Virus record (IMG/VR): IMGVR_UViG_3300045242_000078 | Span: 1-51,268 of that record | Direction: 5' to 3' (one strand) | DNA from: a virus | Length of the DNA stretch: 51,268 bases | Part shown: positions 37,291-46,319 of the stretch, in pieces | How the letters are laid out: the number at the start of each line of letters is the position of its first letter | Numbering within the stretch: the first letter of the stretch is position 1 | Position numbers and translations under genes: made by a program | Notes under the pieces: model-generated | The model's database searches: none | Seen by the model: only the letters and a program-made list of their open reading frames with translations | What the model was told of the DNA's origin: nothing

Positions 37291-37598
37291 CGCGCCCGCC
37301 TCGCCGCCGCCAGTTCGTCTTTAAGCTCTTTCACGGTTTCAATCAAAAAACGGTGCTCTGCGGAAAAGCCAGCAATAGCGATTTTTAGATCGTTGGAATT
37401 CTCTTTGGCCTTGTCCATCTGTTCCCGGAACGCGATCGCTTGGTCTGATTGCAGTTTCTGTTGTTTTTGTATCTCAGGAATTTGGTCGATCTTGCCAAAA
37501 ACCCCGGTCACGCCAGCCACCACGAAGCCCAAGATCGTTGTCGCCATCGCCATGACGAGCGTGCGAACAATCTCTCCACGCATGCCTGGCATGTCCAT
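37287..37598 (-). CDS. Membrane-anchored coiled-coil protein (inner spanin-like), 103 aa
   Basis: One N-terminal helix (TLVMAMATTILGFVVAGVTG) then a long charged coiled coil. This is the plan of an inner-membrane spanin, and a lipoprotein that could be its partner lies downstream. Overlaps the holin candidate by ATGA. Confidence 0.66.
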   Translation of the reverse strand: MDMPGMRGEIVRTLVMAMATTILGFVVAGVTGVFGKIDQIPEIQKQQKLQSDQAIAFREQMDKAKENSNDLKIAIAGFSAEHRFLIETVKELKDELAAARRAR

Positions 37599-37599
37599 G

Positions 37600-37719
37600 C
37601 TATTGCTCGTAGTGCATACGCAGCAAGAAGACCAAAACGCCGAATACGACAGTGATTAGCAGGCCGAACAAGTCGCGCGCCGAGGTGTGAAAGAAGTGAC
37701 GAGAGGGAGGATTTTGCAT
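37600..37719 (-). CDS. Very small membrane protein, 39 aa
   Basis: MQNPPSRHFFHTSARDLFGL then LITVVFGVLVFLLRMHYEQ, one helix. Its TAG is one base before the next ATG. A GGAGG-like site lies in its first codons. Possibly part of the lysis group. Confidence 0.55.
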   Translation of the reverse strand: MQNPPSRHFFHTSARDLFGLLITVVFGVLVFLLRMHYEQ

Positions 37720-37789
37720 TGCGCAGCATTATCGCATGTTGCGTGCCGAACCATCTGTTCGGCAGGACGCTATAGGCAAAACGTCACAA

Positions 37790-38686
37790 TTAATAGGCAA
37801 TGCAATTGAAAACCAATACGTCGCCAGCCGTGTAGGCGAGCGCGAGGCCGTTCACAAGTGATACCTGCACCATAGTCGCAAGCGTGGCCGGCGTTGCTCC
37901 CGCCACCTGATTGATTACCGTATTCACGCCGCCGCCGAGACTGAGATTGTTTCCCCTGCAAGCCCAACCATTCGCGGCTGTGGGCAAGGTGATATTTCCG
38001 GCTGACGAGGGTGCGCTGCCAACGGTGATTTTGAACGCCGCCGTATTGTTGCAAGGCGAGCACGTCGGCCCGGTTCCGAAGCCGGATGCAATCGTCGGGT
38101 TCGTGCTACTCATGATAAGGTTGCCGGCATCGTCGTTTAGCGCGGTGCTGGAGAGCGCTCCAGAGAGTGCAATTCCAGAGCTAAAGATCGTTGCAATTGT
38201 AACGCCATTAACCCTGAACAGATGCGACGCGCCTTCATAAATGCCTTGTACGTCCGCGGTATCTCCGAGATTGCGAGACGCCCATTGAGCAACAGAAGAC
38301 CCTGCTGTTACCCGTGCGGAAGCAGTACCGTCTTGGGCAATCGCTACTAAGCCGCTCCCGCCGCCAATACTCGTTGCGGTTATTATCCCGGTCGCAGAAA
38401 CCGAGGTGAACGTGCCCGCGCCGCCAGTGATTGAGTTTGCGCCGACGTTGATTGGGTTCGTGGTCGAGAGCAGCGTCCCGGAGGTCGGCAGAATCAGCGA
38501 AGTGGGCGCCGTCATGGTCAGCGTGGTAGCGAACGATCCGGCTGTAGTGAGCGCCCCGCCGAGCGTGAGCGTGCTGGAATTTGGATTTCTGATTCCAGTG
38601 CCGCCCGAATACGGCGACGTCTGAGCGAGCGCGGAGCCAGCCGATACGGCGGCGAATAAGGCAAGTGCGGCAAAAATTCGTTTCAT
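37790..38686 (-). CDS. Tail-fibre-like protein with signal peptide, 298 aa
   Basis: MKRIFAALALFAAVSAGSAL followed by AQ is a clear Sec signal. The rest (GGTGIRNPNSSTLTLGGALT, SLILPTSGTLLSTTNPINVG) is the beta-rich repeat style of tail fibres. Fibre-like proteins normally lack signals, so this one may be exported or membrane-located. Starts at the ATG on 38686. Confidence 0.72.
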   Translation of the reverse strand: MKRIFAALALFAAVSAGSALAQTSPYSGGTGIRNPNSSTLTLGGALTTAGSFATTLTMTAPTSLILPTSGTLLSTTNPINVGANSITGGAGTFTSVSATGIITATSIGGGSGLVAIAQDGTASARVTAGSSVAQWASRNLGDTADVQGIYEGASHLFRVNGVTIATIFSSGIALSGALSSTALNDDAGNLIMSSTNPTIASGFGTGPTCSPCNNTAAFKITVGSAPSSAGNITLPTAANGWACRGNNLSLGGGVNTVINQVAGATPATLATMVQVSLVNGLALAYTAGDVLVFNCIAY

Positions 38687-38691
38687 GGGAT

Positions 38692-39105
38692 TCAGGCAGA
38701 AATCACGGCGTCCCACGCGCCAACTCCGGTCAGGCTGAGCGACGTAGCCCATGCGATCATCGCCTTTCCCGCAGGTAGAGAAATCCCCGTCGCAGTCGCT
38801 ACGCCGTTGATCGTGTCGGTGTTCGTGCCGAACACCTGGCAGGCGTTCGCGCCTGCGTTGCGGATGAACATAAGCACGCCGACCGCGGCCATGCGCGCAT
38901 CCCCGTTGGCAAGCGGCAGAATTTCTGGCAGCGCGACGGAATCGCCGGTGGTGCCAACGGTGTCGATTCGGCTGATCTGAGCCGACAAGGGATAGGCATT
39001 CGCTTGCACTCCGCTTGGCGTGGCGACGATGCCAGTTTCGGTATTCGTGCCGGTGAGGTAACGGAATTGCGCGAGGTTATCAGGGCTTTGCGGTGTTGCG
39101 GTCAT
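38692..39105 (-). CDS. Small structural protein, 137 aa
   Basis: Beta-rich, Ala/Thr/Gly-rich (GIVATPSGVQANAYPLSAQI, ACQVFGTNTDTINGVATATG). A decoration or tail-surface protein is likely by style and position beside the tailspike. Ribosome site GGAGATTC precedes the ATG. Confidence 0.7.
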   Translation of the reverse strand: MTATPQSPDNLAQFRYLTGTNTETGIVATPSGVQANAYPLSAQISRIDTVGTTGDSVALPEILPLANGDARMAAVGVLMFIRNAGANACQVFGTNTDTINGVATATGISLPAGKAMIAWATSLSLTGVGAWDAVISA

Positions 39106-39125
39106 GATTGAATCTCCTAGTTAGG

Positions 39126-40907
39126 TTATGGTATCGACGTCACAGCAGTCCTCGCCAATCCGGCCACGATGGCATAGCCGTTTGCATTCAGATGTATATT
39201 GTCCCCGGCATAGAAAGCCACATTCGTTTCTGATCCCGCCGGGCCTATGTTCGCCTGCGCCGCCACATCGCACAAGGCATCTGCAAACGTGGGCCAATTG
39301 GCTCTGATGCTGGTATTTGCAGATTGTCTTGCGGTCTCAAAGCCACCCGGTAAGCCAGCATCAGATCGCGGTAACACGGTGAACGCAATCACCTTCCAAC
39401 CAGCCGCCTTACGTGCCTGACAATAAGCAACGAAGTTGGCATAGGCAGTGGCAACGGCAACGCTCGCACTAAGCTCATTGGTGATTTCCCATGCGCCGAG
39501 TATGTGTTTCGTGTTGCCGTCCTGCAATATCGGATCAATCTGCGTTGCCGCATCGGAGGACATTTGGGTGGTGGTCTGCCCTGGAACGCCAAAGTTCCAC
39601 GAGTTCCACGTTGCGCCGAGAAGCGCGACGAGTTGCTTTACGTAGTCAAATCCTGCTCCCGCTCCAGTTCCGAATGTAAGGCTGTTACCGTCTCCAACGA
39701 AGAGGTTAGGCCCAAGCGTAAAAGTTAATGCTGGAAACGCTGCGGCGCTTTGTTGTACAGGATAAATCTTTACATTGCGTAAGACGCCGTTAAACTGTTC
39801 TCCACCAACAGAATTACACCCGATACCGATTGCGCCAACCGCCATTGCGCCGTCGAATGCGCCCACAGCAGGACTAGGCGCCGCGCCGTCACCCGTCACC
39901 ATCATACCGAACGGTCCCCACGACGTAGCCCGCTTGCGCACGCCCGTACTCATGTCGGTCAGGCTGCTTTTAGTTAGAAATGTCGTTCCATCCGTCATTT
40001 GTATCTGTACTGACAAGGACGATCCTGAGTACATGACACGATTGCCAATCGCAACACAATTACCTGCCGCCGTAGTCCAATTGGAACTCAGTTCCGCACA
40101 GGCCATGCCCTGCGTGATGTCCATGTTCCCGGCCTGCGGGAAAGTCCACACGTCAGCCGCGCGTGCCGCGCCAGCCGTAGCCATCGGGCTTGTGGCGAAC
40201 TGCGTAGCAGCCAGCGCCTCGAATCCATTAAAGTCCACGTCGATTGAGTCACCTGTTGAGCCGATCAGCACGCCATAGGCCACGTTGAGCACGCTCACAT
40301 TGAGTTCGCAACGGGTTAGCGTCACGCTGTTCAGGTCAGCGGTCACATCCTTCGTCGTAACGCCCTGCTGGATCAGGATGGTCCCGCTGCCGCCAACACG
40401 GCGAATGAATGGGCTGTAGGTGCGCGCCGACGCCGCAGCTACCAGCGTCATCAAGATAGTCGTGTTCGGCGCGTTCGCCACGATGCGGGTGCATGAGTTC
40501 GGCATGCCATCAATGCCGGTGCCGGTCAGTGTAATCGTGGGCGCTCCGATCTTGATCCAGGCCGCGTTGGTCATGTCCCGGATTGCTGCGGTAGGCGTAG
40601 TCAACTGCACGCCCGCAGGCTCGCTCCAATATCCGCCATACGGCCCAACGCCGGTATCGCGCCCAAGATAGGTCGCGCGGGCAATGCCTGTTGCGACCTG
40701 CCCCCACAAGCCGCTTGCGAGCTTCGTCCATGCGACCGAAGCACGAGTGAACGTGCCGACAGGAGAACCCGAAGACTGCGCCGGAACCGTGTTGACGATG
40801 CCGTTGCCTAAATCGTTTAGCGGCAGGTTGAAAGAGGGAAAGCCAATCCCGCCCCCGGCAGAACCGAAGATGCGCAAAGTCCTCTTGCCGGCGCCTACGT
40901 GGAGCAT
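39126..40907 (-). CDS. Tailspike with C-terminal SGNH hydrolase, 593 aa
   Basis: The C-terminal ~190 residues form an SGNH (GDSL) esterase: GDGNSLTFG with Ser409, the ITNEL block with Asn477, and GDNIHLNANGY with Asp569 and His572. It would remove acetyl or acyl groups from a surface polysaccharide. Residues ~30-380 are beta-rich, partly like a carbohydrate-binding module, and likely give attachment. Ends of the structural operon; overlaps none. Confidence 0.85.
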   Translation of the reverse strand: MLHVGAGKRTLRIFGSAGGGIGFPSFNLPLNDLGNGIVNTVPAQSSGSPVGTFTRASVAWTKLASGLWGQVATGIARATYLGRDTGVGPYGGYWSEPAGVQLTTPTAAIRDMTNAAWIKIGAPTITLTGTGIDGMPNSCTRIVANAPNTTILMTLVAAASARTYSPFIRRVGGSGTILIQQGVTTKDVTADLNSVTLTRCELNVSVLNVAYGVLIGSTGDSIDVDFNGFEALAATQFATSPMATAGAARAADVWTFPQAGNMDITQGMACAELSSNWTTAAGNCVAIGNRVMYSGSSLSVQIQMTDGTTFLTKSSLTDMSTGVRKRATSWGPFGMMVTGDGAAPSPAVGAFDGAMAVGAIGIGCNSVGGEQFNGVLRNVKIYPVQQSAAAFPALTFTLGPNLFVGDGNSLTFGTGAGAGFDYVKQLVALLGATWNSWNFGVPGQTTTQMSSDAATQIDPILQDGNTKHILGAWEITNELSASVAVATAYANFVAYCQARKAAGWKVIAFTVLPRSDAGLPGGFETARQSANTSIRANWPTFADALCDVAAQANIGPAGSETNVAFYAGDNIHLNANGYAIVAGLARTAVTSIP

Positions 40908-41246
40908 CTACAACCCATCTCCGTTGGTGATCTCGAACGATGCACCTGAGGAAGCTATGAACCACGAATTCGGCGCCATCGTGAATACTTCGACGCTCGC
41001 CGGAAGCATCCCGATTGTTCGTGGGCTCGGCGTGCCCAACGCAGGCGCCGTTGCTACCATCCCGGCAGGCGCAGCGGCGGACGGGCCCGGCGGCGAGGAC
41101 TGAAACCACGCCTGCGCCGTCAGGCTTAAGTTGCGCACGCGGTAATTCGTGAGTTGAAGCGTACTAGCGGAGGTGACCTGAACCGCCGCGCTTGAATCGA
41201 CAAAGAACGTGCTATTCGCCATCGGCGAGAAGGCTGAATTGTTCAT
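40908..41246 (-). CDS. Small tail-region protein, 112 aa
   Basis: A Ser/Ala/Thr-rich beta-like protein with a Pro/Ala middle (SSPPGPSAAAPAGMVATAPA). Its stop is directly followed by the tailspike ATG and its start overlaps the preceding stop. Perhaps a fibre adaptor. Confidence 0.68.
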   Translation of the reverse strand: MNNSAFSPMANSTFFVDSSAAVQVTSASTLQLTNYRVRNLSLTAQAWFQSSPPGPSAAAPAGMVATAPALGTPSPRTIGMLPASVEVFTMAPNSWFIASSGASFEITNGDGL

Positions 41247-41500
41247 GAGTCGTCCCCTTTTTTCGGCCAGCCTGATCCGCGATTGCGCGGCACTTCGACG
41301 CCAAGGAATTCGCCGTACGGCGCGTTGACCGGAACTTCAATCGGTTCCGTGATCGGCATGAGGGAACCGGTGCGCGTCGGAATCTCGCCCGGCTTCCACG
41401 GCGCGTTTGCGTAGCGGGACTGTTTCTTGAGCGAGGGTTCTGGGGCGAGGACGCTGCCGAGCAAGGCAGGCGCCGGTGCGGATAGCTTACGGCTGCTCAT
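41243..41500 (-). CDS. Small Pro-rich virion-region protein, 85 aa
   Basis: MSSRKLSAPAPALLGSVLAP, then a basic Pro/Gly-rich body (APWKPGEIPTRTGSLMPITE). It overlaps the preceding membrane gene by 14 nt. The left haplotype copy is cut off at position 1. Unassigned. Confidence 0.7.
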   Translation of the reverse strand: MSSRKLSAPAPALLGSVLAPEPSLKKQSRYANAPWKPGEIPTRTGSLMPITEPIEVPVNAPYGEFLGVEVPRNRGSGWPKKGDDS

Positions 41501-41741
41501 GGTTCACCTCCTGAGCGCGCCCGGATTCTGCTTTGATACTGGGAATGAATACGAACAGCGCCAAGACTAAACAAATTGCCGCCCCGACGTGACTCTCATT
41601 ATAGACGGAATAGGCCGAGAGCGCGATGATGCCAAAGAGCGCGGTCAGGCTCAGTATCCGACTCGCCATCATTTGCACGCCGAGACGTCCGAAACGAACG
41701 AGGGCTGAAATGTCCGGTACGCCGATGTCATTCATGTTCAT
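41487..41741 (-). CDS. Two-helix membrane protein, 84 aa (right haplotype)
   Basis: Same length and ribosome site (GGAGG, six bases) as 34-288. The core helix is unchanged; differences cluster at residues 11-24 and the C-terminal tail. Confidence 0.8.
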   Translation of the reverse strand: MNMNDIGVPDISALVRFGRLGVQMMASRILSLTALFGIIALSAYSVYNESHVGAAICLVLALFVFIPSIKAESGRAQEVNHEQP

Positions 41742-41970
41742 TGTCTTCCTCCTTCTGCTTGAAAAACTCTCCGGCACTGTCGTCTTGCTGCACGTTCAGA
41801 CGGATGGACTCGATCTTAATCATGCGGTCAATGATCTTGCAGCGCTCGCTCAAAGAGTACGCCGGCTGCTCGCCCTCCTTCGGTTTCGCCATCACCTCTT
41901 CCATCAAATCCTTGATCGCCTTGACGAGCTTCGGATCCACGCCCTTCGACTTCGCCTTCGGCTTGGTCAT
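41728..41970 (-). CDS. Small charged conserved phage protein, 80 aa (right haplotype)
   Basis: One residue shorter than 272-517. SIRLNVQQDDSAGEFF is unchanged, while helix positions such as ELMEEVMAKPKEGEQPAYSL-like stretches vary. Overlaps the next gene by ATGA. Confidence 0.8.
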   Translation of the reverse strand: MTKPKAKSKGVDPKLVKAIKDLMEEVMAKPKEGEQPAYSLSERCKIIDRMIKIESIRLNVQQDDSAGEFFKQKEEDNEHE

Positions 41971-43187
41971 TGGCCTATGCCTGCCTTGTCCGCGTCGCGC
42001 TGCGTGACGCTTGCGGGCCGGTTGTTGCCAGCTTCGAACGCGCCAATGCCTACACGCGCGGCGGTAGCGGGAATCTGTTCGCTGCCCGAGTAGAGCATGC
42101 GTGCAATGAGTGACTTGAAAAGCGGACTGCGGTCAGCCATGAAACCGACGAACTTAGCCGGGTTCGTGGTCAGCCAGCCTAATCCCGCCGGGTTCTTGTT
42201 CGCGTCCATCAGCACCCTGCGCTCGGCGACGTTCAGCGCATTCAGCAGCTTGGATTCCTCGGCGTTCAACGGCTGCACTTGAGGCACCGCCTTTGCGATT
42301 TCCTCTTTGAGCCCGCGTGCCAATGTCTTCTGCGCCTCAATGTCAGCGCCTTTCAGTTCGCCATACGACTTGTCGCCGAGGGAGCGGTAGGTGCCCTGTT
42401 TCAATTCTTGCGCGAGATTCACCGGAATATCCTGCTTGCCGACAAGAAGGGGATGGTTCAGGAATTCGTCCCATGCCTTCTGGATTGCGGCGACGTCCGA
42501 CTGCGGCGTTACCTGCTTTTCAAACTTCGTCAGCGCATCCTGCAACGTGTTGGCGACTTTGCTCTTGTCCACGGTAGCAGGCGAATTCTGAATCAACTGC
42601 TTGATCTGCTGATTCAGGCCGGAGATTTTGTCTTGGAGTTTGTCCACGCCGCCGGGGGTGACGTTGATGCCTTCCTCAAGCATTGTGTCGATTGCCTTTC
42701 CCGCCTTCCCGGTTCGCAGCGTTTCGAGCGTAGGCTTGAGGGCGCTTTGCATCATGCGCTTACCCTCGGCTTGGAACGCGAGGGACGCGCCCTTGGCGAC
42801 TTCTCCCCCTAGCAGCATGGGCAAGGTCTGCAAACCGACGTTCGCGGCGTAGCCCGCCCCTGCGGCCACCTTCGGGGACATTCCGACCTTTGCCGCCGCG
42901 TCTGTCACCCGCCCCCCGCCTTCGTAGGCGGCCCTATCGAGCAGCTTCCCGGCGGTTTCCGTCCCCTTCATGATGCCGGTAATCGGCAAACCCATCAGCC
43001 CGAATTTGCCAACGTTCGACAGAGCGGACTCTGCCGTAGATCGGAGCGCGGACGGCGGTTCCTTCTTGGCTGGAGGTGCAGGCGCGGCAGGCTTCGCGTC
43101 AAGGGTGAATCCCGGCGGAGGCGGCGGTACAGCCTCGTCCAGCGTGAACCCAGGCGGCAGCGACGCTACGGGGTCATCGGTTGCCAT
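41967..43187 (-). CDS. Putative ejection protein, 406 aa (right haplotype, PPGFTLD head)
   Basis: From residue ~41 (KKEPPSALRS) it matches 514-1728 nearly residue for residue. The first ~40 residues are different: two PPGFTLD motifs instead of two VTDPAL motifs. It overlaps the upstream gene by 22 nt instead of 4. Confidence 0.72.
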   Translation of the reverse strand: MATDDPVASLPPGFTLDEAVPPPPPGFTLDAKPAAPAPPAKKEPPSALRSTAESALSNVGKFGLMGLPITGIMKGTETAGKLLDRAAYEGGGRVTDAAAKVGMSPKVAAGAGYAANVGLQTLPMLLGGEVAKGASLAFQAEGKRMMQSALKPTLETLRTGKAGKAIDTMLEEGINVTPGGVDKLQDKISGLNQQIKQLIQNSPATVDKSKVANTLQDALTKFEKQVTPQSDVAAIQKAWDEFLNHPLLVGKQDIPVNLAQELKQGTYRSLGDKSYGELKGADIEAQKTLARGLKEEIAKAVPQVQPLNAEESKLLNALNVAERRVLMDANKNPAGLGWLTTNPAKFVGFMADRSPLFKSLIARMLYSGSEQIPATAARVGIGAFEAGNNRPASVTQRDADKAGIGQ

Positions 43188-44740
43188 TTGCCGTCCTTGA
43201 ACTGTATTTTCTTGCCGTCAGGCCCGGTTGCGGTCGGCATGGTAGGTGATGCGGGTGCGCCGTCAGCGGGTACGCTCGGCCGAGCGGAACCGATGCGCTG
43301 CTTGTCGATTGCGCGCTCAAACGTCTTGATACGCTCCTTGCCCTCATCGTGCATCGCCTCGCCCACGGCATCGAACGAAGCTGGCGTCATGTTGATGTTG
43401 GCCCACTTGCGCGCTTCCTCCTGCGCGCCTTGGTGCAGTTGCGCGATGGACGCCTGCCCGCCAGATAGGATACGAGCCGACTCCTGCCCAGTCGCTGACA
43501 GGTAGTAGAACAAGCTCGAATACGCCGGATTCCCGGTCCATTTTTCCTCGCCGCGGGCGATTGCGTTCAGGAGCGGGGACAGGTCGGTTGACCCGAGCTT
43601 CTTCATTTCCTCCTTGGTTTTCTTGATGTTGAAATCCAGTTGGTCAACGGCTTGCCGGGTTGCCCCGAGCATGGCGGTTAGCTGCGTTACGCTGCGCTGC
43701 CCGGCGACGTAGCCGATTTTCCGGTTCGCCAGTTCCTCCCCTGCTTGCTGGTCGGTCATGCCGGTCTGAGATTTGATCTGCGAAATGGCGGCGACGCGAA
43801 GCTGCTCGCGCTTGTGCGAAACGTCCATGCCGTAGCCGGGGAGCACTTGATTGATGGGCATCCCTGCCGCCACCTGTGCGCCGCCGCTGGCAAGCTCCGA
43901 TTCGCTCATGATGGGGCCGGTTTTCTTGTCCGCCTGATCTTTGCGGAAATCCATCATTTCGCGGAAATGGCTGTCTGCCTGCGCCCGAGCCTTGGCAGCT
44001 TCCTCTTTCTTGTCCTCGCGCGCCTGCTGGCGGTCGCCAAGCTGCGCCCGCACCGTAATCGCCCTGTCCAGCGCCTTTTCGGTCGATTGGACAATGCTTT
44101 CTCCACGTTTTACCTTATCCGACAGAGATTTCTGCTCGTGCCCGGCCGCTTTGTCGTCAAAATCGTACCTTTCGAGGATTAAATCATGCTCCAGCGTCCA
44201 CGCGGCGACGTTGTTCTTGTTTTTCCGGTCGTTCGCGGCCATGTCGCGCTGCAAAGCGGCGTTGCGCTCCTTCATTGAGGCAAGGTTCGTGTCGTAAATC
44301 TTCAAGGATTCGGCGACTTGGCGATCATCCTCCTTCATGAAGCCGTTCATCGCCCCGGTAAGCGCCGTCATCGTGTTGTTGTAGGGCGAGCGGGACGCCT
44401 TTCCGGCGAACATGGAGGCTACCAGCAGCATGCCGAAGGTCTTTTGAAGCTCCTGCGGGTCCAAAGCGGGCCGCTGGAATGGCTCCATGCGCTCTTCCTT
44501 CTGGATTGGCTCGTCCGCGGCCTTGTGCGCCGCCTCTTTCAGCTTGTCGGCGGACGGCTTTAGCTCCGCAGCGGCATCCCGCGCCCGCTGTGCACGGCTG
44601 GCCGAAAGGTCGGACTCCTGCTGCTGGAGGTCGGCCACGTCCCCCGTCTGCCCCGCGCTTTTTCCCTCCAGATCGAAGATTCGACGGTCAAATTGCTGCC
44701 CGAGGCCAGCAGAATCGACGGTTGCTTGGTCAAGAGCCAT
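43166..44740 (-). CDS. Putative ejection protein, 524 aa (right haplotype, C-terminal type B)
   Basis: Residues 1 to about 236 equal those of 1725-3269, then a different C-terminal part of ~290 residues follows (MMDFRKDQADKKTGPIMSES, GYVAGQRSVTQLTAMLGATR), ending IQFKDGKWQPMTP. Both types end in a KDGKW or RDGKW motif, so the swap kept the same kind of end. Confidence 0.75.
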   Translation of the reverse strand: MALDQATVDSAGLGQQFDRRIFDLEGKSAGQTGDVADLQQQESDLSASRAQRARDAAAELKPSADKLKEAAHKAADEPIQKEERMEPFQRPALDPQELQKTFGMLLVASMFAGKASRSPYNNTMTALTGAMNGFMKEDDRQVAESLKIYDTNLASMKERNAALQRDMAANDRKNKNNVAAWTLEHDLILERYDFDDKAAGHEQKSLSDKVKRGESIVQSTEKALDRAITVRAQLGDRQQAREDKKEEAAKARAQADSHFREMMDFRKDQADKKTGPIMSESELASGGAQVAAGMPINQVLPGYGMDVSHKREQLRVAAISQIKSQTGMTDQQAGEELANRKIGYVAGQRSVTQLTAMLGATRQAVDQLDFNIKKTKEEMKKLGSTDLSPLLNAIARGEEKWTGNPAYSSLFYYLSATGQESARILSGGQASIAQLHQGAQEEARKWANINMTPASFDAVGEAMHDEGKERIKTFERAIDKQRIGSARPSVPADGAPASPTMPTATGPDGKKIQFKDGKWQPMTP

Positions 44741-44750
44741 GATTTTCGCC

Positions 44751-46310
44751 TCAGACTTTCCCGGATTGCGTGGCCGGCAGCTTGGCGCCGAGCGTGCCCA
44801 ACATCGTCATGAAGTCGCTTAACGCCTTCGCCGCCGCCTGATCCCCTGCGATCTGCGCCTTGATCGCCTCAACCTGCGTCTGGTCGGTCACATTCAGTTC
44901 GTTCAGGCCCTGGGTGAGCAGGTTTTGCCTTGCCTGCTCGGTCTGCGCATCGGCTTGCTGGTTGATGTTGGCGATCGTGCCCTGCAACTGGCTGCTATCG
45001 GGGATGCCCGCTTTCGCGTAGAAATCGTTCGCCCGGTTGATCGCCGCCTGCTTGGTCTGCTGGATGTTGAAGGCGTCGGCGGCGTTGATCGTCCCGGCCT
45101 TGTACTGGGCGAGCAACTGATTGGCGATATCGCGCTGCGGTCCGCCTAGTGACTTTATCTCGTCGAAGTACTTATTCGCGTTGCTGCTCGATGTCGCCAA
45201 ACCGGCCAGCCCGCCGATGGCCGGGGCGAGCTTCAGGAGGTCGCTCGCATTGCTTGGCAAGCCGGGAACGCCTGAACTTGGCGCCCCAGGAGCGCCGCTG
45301 ATCGGGTTTCCGAATAAATCCGTGTTCGTATCGGTGCCCGGCGCAACGTCGGATAGGGGCGTGTCCGAAGGCGCCTGATGCACGGTATTGAACGATCCGC
45401 CTTGCTGGTTGATGAAGTCCTGAGCGGTGCCGAGTTCGGCCGGCTGGTTTGCGCCGCTACCGACCAGAGATTTAGCCGCAGCCGCGGTCGATGCGCCGGC
45501 GGCGGTCGTCTGGAGTGGCGACAGACCGGACCCGCCGGCGGTAGGAGTAGCAGGCGCCGTCGGCGCAGTCGGGGCGGTTCCGGCTGGAGGACCTGGCGCG
45601 GTCGGCGCCGGCGATGCAGCCGGAGGCGTGGGCGCCGTTTCAGGCAGCACGGCGCCAGGCGCGGCGGCTTCCGGCAATGCCGAGGGCAAGCCCTGCGCCG
45701 AAGCGTTGGCAGCGGTAGGGAGCCCGGCGTCGCTGGCCGCACCGGGAGCAGCTTGCGCCGCGAGCCCGCCAGCGGCACCACCGACTGCGCCCGCGGTCGC
45801 AGCGTCAAGGCCCCAATTCGCGGTATTGCCTGCGATCAACGATCCAAGCGCATCGCCACCACCCGCCCCTACCGCATTGGCAGCCTCCAGCGTGCCGGGA
45901 GCAGCACCGAAACCTCCCGCTGCGCCAGCCGCACCGCCAAGTGCGCCCGCCGCCGCCGGCAGGAACGCCGAGCCCGCCGCCAGCCCGCCGATGATGCCGC
46001 CGACTCCTGGGCCGAACGGGTTAGCGTTGCGCGCCTGATTCGCTGAAAGCTGTTGCTGCCACTCTGGCGTGACCTTTCCAGCGGCATCCGTGACCATGAC
46101 CGGTTGACCGTCGCGCCCCGGAGCAAACGCAGGCTGCCCAGGAGGCGGAGCGTTTTGCGAAAGCGCTCCCGTAACGTCGTTCTTGTACCAGATTTGAGTG
46201 TCATCACCACCAGGAATGAACTTGTTGTCTGTGACCATCACCCATCTGCCAACAGGAGCGGCTTGCTGCACCCCGCCCGCCGTGGCCGATTGTTGAGGTA
46301 AGGTAGCCAT
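44751..46310 (-). CDS. Ala/Gly/Pro-rich putative ejection protein, 519 aa (right haplotype)
   Basis: Identical to 3280-4848 except at a few C-terminal positions (V for L and Q for N in LNELNxTDxTQV, S for T in ALxDF, K for R in GTLGxK) and a shorter end (GKV). Confidence 0.72.
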   Translation of the reverse strand: MATLPQQSATAGGVQQAAPVGRWVMVTDNKFIPGGDDTQIWYKNDVTGALSQNAPPPGQPAFAPGRDGQPVMVTDAAGKVTPEWQQQLSANQARNANPFGPGVGGIIGGLAAGSAFLPAAAGALGGAAGAAGGFGAAPGTLEAANAVGAGGGDALGSLIAGNTANWGLDAATAGAVGGAAGGLAAQAAPGAASDAGLPTAANASAQGLPSALPEAAAPGAVLPETAPTPPAASPAPTAPGPPAGTAPTAPTAPATPTAGGSGLSPLQTTAAGASTAAAAKSLVGSGANQPAELGTAQDFINQQGGSFNTVHQAPSDTPLSDVAPGTDTNTDLFGNPISGAPGAPSSGVPGLPSNASDLLKLAPAIGGLAGLATSSSNANKYFDEIKSLGGPQRDIANQLLAQYKAGTINAADAFNIQQTKQAAINRANDFYAKAGIPDSSQLQGTIANINQQADAQTEQARQNLLTQGLNELNVTDQTQVEAIKAQIAGDQAAAKALSDFMTMLGTLGAKLPATQSGKV

Positions 46311-46319
46311 GATCTGTCC

